In this document: positions 11,901 through 21,900 of the stretch, one piece after another
Position numbering within the stretch: position 1 is the first letter of the stretch
Layout of the letters: each line of letters starts with the position of its first letter
Source: Brachionus koreanus
Lineage: Eukaryota > Rotifera > Eurotatoria > Ploima > Brachionidae
Length of the DNA stretch: 52,610 nt
Assembly (NCBI GenBank): GCA_016987375.1
Contig: PJRA01000412.1
Location: forward strand, 1,240,200 to 1,292,809
Direction: 5' to 3'
The notes under the pieces: model-generated
What the model was told of the DNA's origin: nothing
Databases searched by the model: none
What the model saw: only the letters and a program-made list of their open reading frames with translations
Program-made: the position numbers and the translations under genes

Positions 11901-14900
11901 AAAATAAGTAAATTATTCAATATTTAATATTATGATGATAAACATGTAAATTAGAAATCATGAAAAACCTCCGGTAAGCTTGTGATGACCATTTTGTGAA
12001 CCAAAGATTTTTCTTTTGTTGAAGGGCATTCTCATTAAGATAAGGAATATTAACCTAATTTTTTCTAATTCAACTTAAATTTTTTTGCCTAACTCTTGGG
12101 TTCTTAACAAATATGTTTAAGTTTTCTAATCGAATATAATTTAGCTAACTTCATTAAATCAAAATTTTTCACCTATTTTTAAGTACAAAAAATAAATAAA
12201 ATATTTCAATTTTCATATTTTCATAAGTTCTTTTTTATATTTAATAAAAACTCTTTTTTCTAAGGAAAATATAAGATTCATATGCGTAATTAAATCCGCC
12301 TTTTGGCTATAAATCAAACCTTTTGATGATGTATAATTAAATTAACAGAAATCTATGTTTTCCTTTTGTATTTTTTTACAAAGCTTGCATTGAAACTATC
12401 TTTTTGCAAATTAAAAAATAAAGACATAGGAAAAAATTACTAAAAATACATATAAAATTTGCCTATTTTAGTTAATTTGATCTGCAAGCCAGAAGATTAA
12501 TCAAGCTAATTTTAAGAATTTTAGGAGATTTTTTTTAAATATTTTTTGAATATTCGAAGAAAATGTGAAAAAATTTTCTTCAAATTTCTAAACTAAAATA
12601 ATTTGAAATAATCTCTACGAATTCTTTAAAAAATAAAGTAATGTTAATGAAATTTTAAATATATCTTAAAAACGTTCAATAAATCTTTAATTATAATTGT
12701 TGACTGTGTAGTAGATAAATTAAAATTTTTTAAATAGCAAATATTTTAACTTACATAGGGTCTGTTTAGAAATTTTAGAGAAAACTTTACATAAACATTG
12801 AAATTTTGTGGACAAGTAAAATCGTTAAAAATGGCGTTTAAAGATATATTTTTTAATCCATTAGCTCTTAAAATTCCAATGCTCATTTGCACATCATTTG
12901 GATCTGGTAGCTGACGCGGTATAATCATACAATCATTAATTATCTTGCCTCGTTTATATTCCACGGTAATAAACAATTGTCCTATATATCTATCATTTCT
13001 TAAATCTGAAAATCTAACACTTTTCTCTTCCTCTTCTCTAAGAAGTGGAATAATAAAAGAACGATTATTTATCTCAAGGGTACAATTTTTGATAATTTTC
13101 TGCAGTTTGTCAACTGAAAGCTCCCCATAGCCAATTTTTTTTTCTCTACAATTATTTCCACTCGACCAAATTTCAAATTTTACTGAATTGTTTGATCGAT
13201 TTTGAAACAGATTAGCAAGTTCACTTTGAATGGGCATTTCTGATGCCACAATTAGTCTATGCTCTATTCTCAATTGATTTTTGGAATTGGCTCGTTTTGA
13301 CAAAATATGAGTGTTAAAAATAGATGTAGAAATTGAGCCTGTATTATGTGGTGTTGAAGGAAAGGAATATTTTACATTGTATTCTGTTTCGTTAAAAGGA
13401 ATCTCATTTCTGTCCTCTTGACGGACCGGATGTATCTTTATATCGTCCATGACAAATGTAAAAAAATGCTCAACAGAGTCTTTTTTTTGCGAATTTTTAA
13501 TTTTATTTTTGTCATACAAATTTTTGGTTGCATTAATTAATTGTTCCTGGGAGCCAAGTGCCATCAGTACATTTATTTCTCCAACTTTTCGACCCGTGAA
13601 CAAATCAAATACACTTATCCATCCATCAATTCCGGTCAAAGGCATTTTGCTAGAATCACTCAAATAATCTTTCAAATAGTTCAAATCATTCATTTTAAGA
13701 AAAAATTCATGCAATGGAAGCTTTATGGTTCCAATCAGTGAATCAGAGTCAACATTGTAATTTTTTTTCCATGCTTCTATAATCATAAAATTATTTTTCA
13801 TATTATCAATTATTGATCGATTGATCATGAATCCCATGTTAACAGTCCAATTAAAATTTTTTGACGCTTCAAATTTTATCTTCTCCTTATTCCAGAACAG
13901 CCGACTTATTAGATATATTTGCTGTGGATCTTCAAAATCTGGCACAAAACTACGTGCTTCATTGATGCTTAAGAACATTTTAATAGGCAGAGAAAACTCT
14001 TGTATTTTTTTTGTCTCATATGGTTGTATGGTAAGCACTGGCTCTTTCAATTTTTCTATCTCTCTTGAATCGCATTTGGTTTTTTGAACAGGTGTTGCCT
14101 CGGAATTTTTTAATCGTTTTAAATTGATCAAAAATTCTTCCAAATCAGATGATAATTCGAGTGATACATTTAAAGTGCCGATTCGTTTTCCATCTGTATC
14201 TTTGACAGCTAGTCTTTTTAGAAGTTTAAAATTTTTTGATTTAAGAACATTTCTAAGCGAAAGTCTGGCATAGCCTATCAATTGCGGTCCACTCGGTGTA
14301 TTGTTTATGGCAAGTGCTTTGGTACTACTTTGGCCAACAAATGGACGTATGTATATTTTAAATGAAGCAAATGAACGCCACCAAGAATCAAGAGAATGAG
14401 AGTTAAACAAAACAGAATAGTCTGCTTGATGATCAAAAAATACTGTACACTCATTAGTGTTTTCTTTATTTAGAAATTTTTTTGACATCACTCGCATAAC
14501 TTGACTGGACATTGGAGTTGTTGATTCTTCCATTATGTTTCCCATTACAGGAAATTGATACTCAATAAAAAACAAGCTGCCCAAATCAAATTTTTTACAA
14601 GCTAATGGAGGCTTTGATTTTGAGTTGGAAGAGCGTGTAGCCAATTGATGAGATGGGGATGAATCGCGAGTTTTATTTAACTTGTCAAAAAAATTTTGTA
14701 TCATCGAATTATTAAAAAAATTTATTTTTTCTATGTTTATTTTTGATATTTGTATCAAATTTAGAAGTGAAATTCTTTGTGGACTGAGAATTTCTATGTA
14801 GCGATCATTGCATATTGAGCCTTCACCATCCGAACTCTGAATTTCAAAAGAAACTCTGGGATTTGATCGTGAATTTTCATCATCTGCTTGATCAAGCGAA

Positions 14901-16666
14901 GAAATCGAACATCTAGATGCAGAACGTTCTACGTTGGATTCAGATTTTTTTAAAAATCGAGTAATCAAATCTGGAGGTTCTAGTAAATTTTTTAGTTCCT
15001 GATCATCATGCGAAATAGTCGAATAATTCTTCTCGGGCGATTCATTGCTAAATAACATGTTGGATAAAATTTGATGGTCATTCAAAGGATCACTGAGCCT
15101 AGAAATATCGTTGTCTTCCATGTTGTCCTCAAAAAAATCAGTCTTGTTTGAAATGATAGAATAAAGAGTTGAAGCATCTGGTTGCATTGGTCTAAAATCA
15201 GAATTTTTAGGCTCAATGCTTATGGTCGATTGTGACATTTCTTTTTTTAATTTAAGACCTCTTTCGATCAAATTTTGAATCAAAGGATTCTTAGGCTTTT
15301 CAATCATGTCCTCATTTAGAGTGTTTATATAACAATTTGAATTAAATAATAAAGAGTTGGGATTTTTTTTAATATCTTCTTTGGACTTATTTGTATCAGA
15401 CAATTTGGCTAATTCTAATTGGTGCTGTTCAAATTTTTCATATTTAAGATTAAAGTCGTTTATATTGTTAGCTGGGTTTGGTGTTACTGGTCGACTATTC
15501 TCACTATGATTATTTCCCTTTTTATCCAAAGAGTCTTTAAAAAAAATTTGTTTACTTTTCTAAACTAAAAGACACGAGTTACTTTTGTGTATAGATTCAA
15601 ATTGGATTGATATATAGACATCGGCTATTTTTTTCTGATTTGAATCAAACGCTGCAAAATATCTAAAAAATTAAATAGCTTAAAAATTTTATATTTATTT
15701 TATTTCAAGTAATATTCAAATTTGCACTAAAGTTGAAATTCAAAGTCAAAGTGTTGACCTATTGATTAAAAAAATATTACTTAAAATCTATTTGATTTTT
15801 ATTGAAAATTTTTTAAAAAGCTTTTTAAAAAATTTTCTGATTATAATCTAAAATTCATTATTTAATTTTTTTTATTTCAAATTTAATTATGAGTTTAAAA
15901 TCGATTTTTGTAAGACTATATTTGAACTTAGATTTATTCAATAAAATAAATTTATACCCTTTGATGGGATTTGAAGGAGTGAGTTCAGATATTTGCATAA
16001 TTTGAATTTTTCCAACAAATTTTTTGGTTTCATCCTCAATAAGATCAATGTCTAAGGTCTTCATATCTTAAAATTACATGATAAAGTTAATTTTGAATTT
16101 CTTTTTTATAGCTTAATTAAAGTACCATTTAAATAAGCAGCAAATTGTTTCGGCCCACTTCGAACCATGTATCTGGCTAGAGTTTGACTAATTTTGTTAT
16201 CCAAACAGTTGGTACCGAATATTTTGGGTCTAAAAACAGCACCAATAGTATTTTCTTCACCCCACCAAATACATCTGGCAATCAAATTGTTATTTCTGGT
16301 ATTATTAATTTGATTTTTGTCTTTTAAATTAGACTTTATATTTCGATTTGGTTTCGCATGGTCTGCCAAGGGTTGATTAGTTTTAGCCGTTTCGTTTACT
16401 AAATTAATTCTGGTTATTTGTAATTTAAGATAGCATTTTATTTCTCCTTCGACTTTGGGTGGTAAACTTGTAAAAACTTGAACATCTTCTCTTGATTTTG
16501 TATTTTTAACAGGTTTTTCTAAACAAATAATAGTATTTAATTTAAAATAAAATAAGTATATTATGAAATTATTACTGTTTAGTTTTCTTCTATAATTTGA
16601 ATCAACACTACTTGACGGACTATTTGAACGACTTCTGATTGCTTTGGAATACATTTTAATTATCAA
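8930..16666 (-). CDS. C2CD3: C2 domain-containing protein 3 (centriole elongation / distal appendage protein)
   Basis: Nine exons, 5' to 3' on the minus strand: 16666-16576 (alternative ATG at 16654), 16518-16126, 16066-15958, 15662-15583, 15534-12755, 11390-11193, 11141-9777, 9726-9169 and 9100-8930. All phases agree, giving about 1914 residues (human about 2350). The N-terminus matches C2CD3 closely: LPPKVEGEIKCYLKLQITRI, CIWWGEEN, RYMVRSGPKQFAAYLND and then KFVGKIQIMQISELTPSN. Further C2 modules lie at about residues 545-700 (LGSLFFIEYQFPV, WWRSFASFKIYI), 740-890, 1115-1300 (LLGTCTVNLEALLENRIGVR) and 1335-1480 (LLGCVSVDLKPLMCGLSHLS with GWYNIQD). A predicted coiled coil (LLEKLSELDQLNQMLKQKL) and an acidic tail with IPNYFLPREDLEKTMKQL end the protein. 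In animals C2CD3 localises to the distal centriole and is required for appendage assembly and ciliogenesis. An exon inside the 1.36-kb intron cannot be excluded. Confidence 0.93.
11391..12754 (-). other. Long intron of C2CD3, nothing recognised inside
   Basis: A GTAAGT donor (reading PY|gtaagt) and an AAAG acceptor bound 1364 nt of AT-rich sequence, far longer than the gene's other introns (48-295 nt). No open frame, LINE fragment or RNA gene was recognised. Confidence 0.6.
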
Positions 16667-17159
16667 TAAATTCTTCTGTTTTTTGACCCAACTTATTATT
16701 TATCGTCTAATACTAGGTAATGTAATATTGTAATATTTTATTCGGAATAAATTTTTACAGTTGAATTTAAAAAATATTTTAGATCATGTATTGGATTTCG
16801 ACTTAATGATAAGGCTTCAGCAATATACTATCTATGAATTTTCTTTTAAAAAATTTTGAATTAAGTCCGTTTCCAAAGCGACTAAATTAAATTATTTTTA
16901 CATTTAACAGTTCAATATACATTTTATGACCAAAATAAAAGCAGAATTATATTGACATCAACTTAATTGTAAACGAAGAAACCATTGAAAATTATCACTG
17001 TTAATTTAAAAACTTAAAATTAAGCAAAATTTTTACTATTTTAAAGAAAGAATTGTGCCAGACCAATAATATATAAAGCCTATATCTATTGCCGTTTTTC
17101 CACCCGTCTTATTTTTTGAATTTTGTCTTTCTAATTGAAAATAAACTAATAAGAGAAAT
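16667..17159. other. 5' flank of C2CD3
   Basis: Gene-free sequence upstream of the C2CD3 start on the minus strand. Together with 17718-18963 it forms the head-to-head spacer between C2CD3 and SNX25, now interrupted by retroelements. No specific promoter element is identifiable. The left copy of the target-site duplication of the next element is at 17147-17159. Confidence 0.45.
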
Positions 17160-17704
17160 ATGGAAAAGGTGGAGAAACGGAACCGGATTATTATCAAGAT
17201 TCTAAATTGCTAAACTGTTCGCTGATCCTTATAACTCTTTGTTTCAGAAGTTTAAGAATGTCGACCGCCCTAATTCTTTATTTGAGTTAAATTCAAGAAG
17301 AACAAGAACAAAGATCTACAACGACAGCATAGTAAAAAAATGTGGTCGAACTCTACAGTTAACTAGGCCTGCCACACAAGAGAAATTTCATAAAGAAGTA
17401 AAAGTAACGAAAATCAAAACAAAATGCCCAGCTTGCAGCAAGATGTTCGAGGCAAAAAAGGAATAAAAACACACATGAGAAGATGTAAAACAACACAAAT
17501 TACCATCATAATAGATTCGACTTAAGACACTCTTTTTTTTGTTTTTATTTTCTCGTATTCATTTAATCAGTTAATTTAATTAAAAAAACAATATATATAT
17601 TTATATATATATAAAGTAATTCTCAGACATAGTCCTGTAAACCATGGGGTATGTCATTTACTGTGCCATTTATGCTTATTCAATAAACTAACTTAACTAA
17701 CTAT
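17160..17704 (+). mobile_element. 5'-truncated non-LTR retrotransposon with C2HC zinc finger and 13-bp target-site duplication
   Basis: The 13-mer TAATAAGAGAAAT occurs exactly at 17147-17159 and again at 17705-17717, bounding a 545-bp insertion. Inside, a plus-strand frame (17239-17466) ends in KCPACSKMFEAKK. One base is missing in an A-run near 17459; the next frame continues GIKTHMRRCK, together making a C-x2-C-x12-H-x3-C finger like those at the C-terminus of some non-LTR reverse transcriptases. The 3' end is a low-complexity tail of TTAAC-like repeats abutting the right duplication, as expected for target-primed insertion. I infer a dead 5'-truncated LINE; the clade is not determined. Confidence 0.75.
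17591..17613. repeat. AT dinucleotide microsatellite
   Basis: An interrupted run of about eleven TA units within the 3' untranslated part of the LINE insertion. Confidence 0.8.
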
Positions 17705-18000
17705 TAATAAGAGAAATGATAGGATATTTAATTAATTTATCAATATTTAATTTGTCCAAGTCCAAGTAATGATAATCAGTTATGTAGTAAGTGTAATACG
17801 CTAATGAAAAAAAAAGAGGCTTTTATTGACCAAACGGTTGTACCAAAAAAAAGTAGTTCTTTTTTATTATTTTAATCTTTTTTTCAATAAAATTCACAGT
17901 TTTTAAAATAATTATCTGAAATATATTTTTTTTGTTCATTTTTTATTTGATTTATTTTTTTATTATTAAATAAAATAGTTTAAAATAAAAGTTGTCTTTT

Positions 18001-18019
18001 AATAATAATAATAATAATA
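18001..18019. repeat. AAT trinucleotide microsatellite
   Basis: About six AAT units. On the minus strand they read TTA repeats directly downstream of a LINE 3' end, so they probably are the tail of that element. Confidence 0.8.
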
Positions 18020-18260
18020 GTTAATATTTTACGGTCAAGTTTAGTTTAACTAAACTGACAAAGCAGGAAGACTAATGTTATCCCGCTATAGTAGACTTTT
18101 CGATTTTTTTGTTTCTACCGACATTGTCCAATCTGTTTTTGAACTGGTTGGTCGAACTTGCTGTGACAATCGACATTGGCAGCACATTCCAATTGTTCAC
18201 TAATCGGTTTGATAGAAAGTTTCATCTTGCTTCACATTTTGTTAGCTGCTTCTTATTTGT
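18020..18260 (-). mobile_element. Degenerate LINE 3' end (reverse transcriptase C-terminus)
   Basis: Minus-strand reading gives LSNRLVNNWNVLPMSIVTAS, then STNQFKNRLDNVG, the typical last residues of CR1/Jockey-group LINE proteins (FFxNRVVNxWNxLP...NxFKxRLD). An in-frame TGA interrupts it where family members have Trp. The fragment lacks its 5' part and runs into a TTA microsatellite. It lies in the C2CD3-SNX25 spacer. Confidence 0.7.
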
Positions 18261-18963
18261 GGAACAAGTTTCGTTGCTTTTATTGTATAAAAATATTTTT
18301 TTATTACTTAATTAGTCAGGAGTTAACTAAAATTGTTATCTGAAAATATTAGCAGTCCTAAAATTTTTAGTTGTGTAAAAAAATTTGTAGGCTCATTTTA
18401 ATACAGCTGATTTGAAAAAAGCTGCTATTTCATTTCAATTTTAATCAAAAGAAAAAAAAATCTCATAAAAATATTTTGAAACTTCACATTTAATTTTTGT
18501 ACTAAGAATAAGTTTTTTAGTTTTGCTTTTATTTTAGTAATAGACATCTATTTCAACTGAAATTACCGAAAATTATCTTATTTGCCTAGCAATATGTCAG
18601 TTTAATTCTTTGAAAAAAAATTTTTATGAATAAAATAAATTATTACAAAATTTAGGTTCTATTTTTCTTCAACTCATATTTAACTAATATGTAACGAATA
18701 ATGAAAAATTAAAATAAATTATAAAATATTTTCATTTAAATCAAAAATGTTTTTTTTGATGTTTTGATCATGTGATATTTTCACTATTAGAAGATTTCAA
18801 TTTTATAAATCGAATCATAAGGTTTAACAAAAAATGAGTCTAGAGATAAAATTCTCTCAAAATAAAAATGATATTTTTGGAGATCATTTTAAAATCAAAA
18901 TAGAAAAACAAATTTAAATGAGCTGGGAAGTTTTTATATAAAAAATATTTTAAAATCACATCA
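18261..18963. other. 5' flank of SNX25
   Basis: AT-rich and gene-free sequence before the SNX25 start codon. No promoter element can be named. Confidence 0.45.
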
Positions 18964-21900
18964 ATGCTTATTTTATTCAACACACTAATTATTTTTATCC
19001 TTGCTCAAATAGCCGCAAATTTCTCGCTTTTTGGTGCACCATCAATAATAGTTCTGTTAATTTTTGGATTTGTGGGTAAAATTTTGCACAAGTGTTTATC
19101 TTTTAAATTTTGATAAAATTTGTAAAACAGGCATCTTATTTGGAATTTATCTATCATTCAAATCAGATGAAAATATTAGCCCAGATTTTCAAGCGACTAA
19201 ATTACAGCTGCCAAAGAGTCAACTAAAATTCTTAAACTATTCATTTTACACAGAACTTTCAAATATTCTAAATAATCAAACAAAAAAGCTTGAGAAGGAA
19301 ATTCGAAAAAAAAAGCTTGTTCAAAATAATGACATACGTCTTCCATTAGCTAAACAATTGTCAAATTTATTTTATCTAAATGAAGAAAATTCGAATACAG
19401 AGTTTTCTCTAATCAACAAACCTTCAACTGGCTCTGAAAACTGTTCTTTAAGCATAAGCGAAAATGATCTTATGCTAGAAGATTGTTCTCGAACTGATTT
19501 ATTCAAAGGAGGTGATCTAATTATAGAATCTCAGTTTAATTCAAAAATAGACACTTATATTGAGGAAATAATTGAACTAGTTATCCGTGATTTTGTTATG
19601 TCATGGCTGAGTGATTTTATTTGGGACAAGGACAAATTTTTTCTAGTCGCTAAGTAAGCCTAATAAATGAATAGTTTAAATTTTAAAATAATAAATATCT
19701 AATTTAAAAGAGCCGAATTCAAATTTTTAATCGAAATACTTAGAAAAAAAATTCGTAACCTTGATTTTGTTAAGCTTATTTCAAAAGATATAATAACAAT
19801 ATTTTCTGAACACTATTTCAATGTTAGTCGCTGTTCAAAGTAAATTATCTTTTATTTAAATGTGAAAATAAAGAATTTCTCCATTTAGCTCAAACGAGAA
19901 GTTTTGTCTACAAGTATATGAAATAAATCCAGAAAAAGAACAAGAACATCTAAGAAATATCACCGAGTTGATTCTATTGAAGACATTTGATGATAAATAT
20001 TATTTAAAAAACAGCTCTACTCGAGCCCTTATTAGAGAACTATTTGTTAACAAAAGTAAATTGGAAAAAAATATATATTTTTCTAAAATTAATCAAAATT
20101 TTTAGTTTTTTATCCAATTATTGAAATGCTGAGTGAATCAGACTATCTTAATCAAAAGCTAATTGATTTCATTTCATCAAAAGAAAATCAAAAGAATATC
20201 AGTCGAACATTTTCTTTTGACTCCTATGAAGACTTTATAAAAACAATAAAAACTTCAAATGCAGAAGAACTCTCTGAAATTCGTTACAAAATAATGAACG
20301 AATTAATGCAAGCCACTATCATCAAAGACTTTATACAAAATACAAACGACTCTTCGACATCTAATTCTAATTACAATTCTGGAATAATTAATTGTGGAAC
20401 GTCTTCTTTTTATGCGTCATTTTCCAGCAAAACAAATCAAACTCACCCAACTACCATTTCCAAATCAAACAGCATAAACCAAGAAAAGAACAACAAAGGC
20501 GACATGCTCAAATCGAGAGATCTAAAAAAATATATTAAACAACTACGCTATGCCAAAAACTTATGCCAGAAACGGCTTAATTCTAATGCTAATGTTCTTT
20601 TGGAAGATGATGAAGCCTTCGAAAATAGAATCAAAAATAAGAAAGTAAGAATTTGAATATACATTGTTGAATCTTAACTTATTATTTTAAATTTTGAAGA
20701 TTCTTCCATTTGAAACGGTCTTAAAGTCTAAAATAGGATTAATAAGCTTTCTAAAATACTTGGAACATGATGGTAGTGATGCTTTGCTCAGATATTGGAT
20801 AGATGTGCAAAAATTGAAAAAGATTCCTTCAAAAAATTTAGAGCTTAAATATGAATTGGCCAACAGGATATATGAAAACTACTTAAAAAGCTATGATAGT
20901 CCTGTACGTGACGAAATAGGAAAAGATTTGTACAAGTCTATGCAATTATTTCTAATCGGAAATGAAGTATTTATATTTTAATAGAAAATCTTTTTTTTTA
21001 AAAACTTTTAAAAATTATTTTAGACTGACGAATGTTTTATTAAAGCTCAGGAAAAAATTAAGAGTACTCTTGAATCCGATCATTATCTTTCTTTTTTGGT
21101 TACTGATAACTATGAAAAACTAGTCGAAAATTTTGAAACCAGAGGTATGTATGATCTATTTTGTTAAAGAGATCGACATGTTTATGAAATTAAAAAAAAA
21201 CTCTATCTTTTCATCATGCTGCATTCCCTGGGTTAAGGTAGTTTAAAAAATGCAATCTAAGTTAAATTTCTCTTTGATTTTTTAAATTTTGCAGTTAAAT
21301 TACTAATTATTACATTGTTTAGACCAATGTAGAATTATAATTAATAGTATAGTATAATGGCTTATTGCAACGCATTAAATAAATGCGTAAAATCTGATAA
21401 CAGATTGTGCGAAAAAATATTATGTAAGTTTTTGTCTATTTTTGCTTTAAAAATATCGCTTGATTGAGTTTCTACTGCATTCACTCCCAACTTATTCCAA
21501 CCATTGACTACACTGTTTGTGAAGAAGTTGTATCGTTGAGCACAACTCTTGATTATTTCTCTTTTAGTTTTCTATGGTAATTCTGCTTGAAAAAATGAGT
21601 TAAGATTTTCAACTCACGTGATCAACGTTTCTTTTATTATTGATATTTTTGTGGTATTGGGTTAATAAAAATTGACTTGAAAGATTCGTTATATTTTTAA
21701 TTTAAACTAAACACAAGCTATTTTTGATAAATTTAAAATTAAGATAGACATTAATATTTAGGATTTTAATTAACAAAGGTATCCTATTATTTCAAAAGAT
21801 CCAATTTTTCTCTCTAAAAAGCAGTAATTAAATTACTGAGCTTGGAAAATAATTTTAATAAAAAAGAATAACTTGTAAATCAGCAGTTTAAAAAACTTAT

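Noticed and set aside
9192..14087. Several plus-strand frames of 60-90 codons
   Set aside because: All are complements of C2CD3 exons with biased composition and no homology signal.
15531..15582. Later C2CD3 exon-4 donors (GTTTAG or GTAAAC)
   Set aside because: They either include an in-frame stop or give the wrong phase. GTAACT at 15582 joins cleanly with a 48-nt intron.
17239..17466. 75-codon frame as a host zinc-finger gene
   Set aside because: The target-site duplications, the frameshift inside the finger and the repeat tail mark it as LINE-derived.
18109..18315. 68-codon plus-strand frame
   Set aside because: It is the complement of a LINE C-terminus readable on the minus strand.
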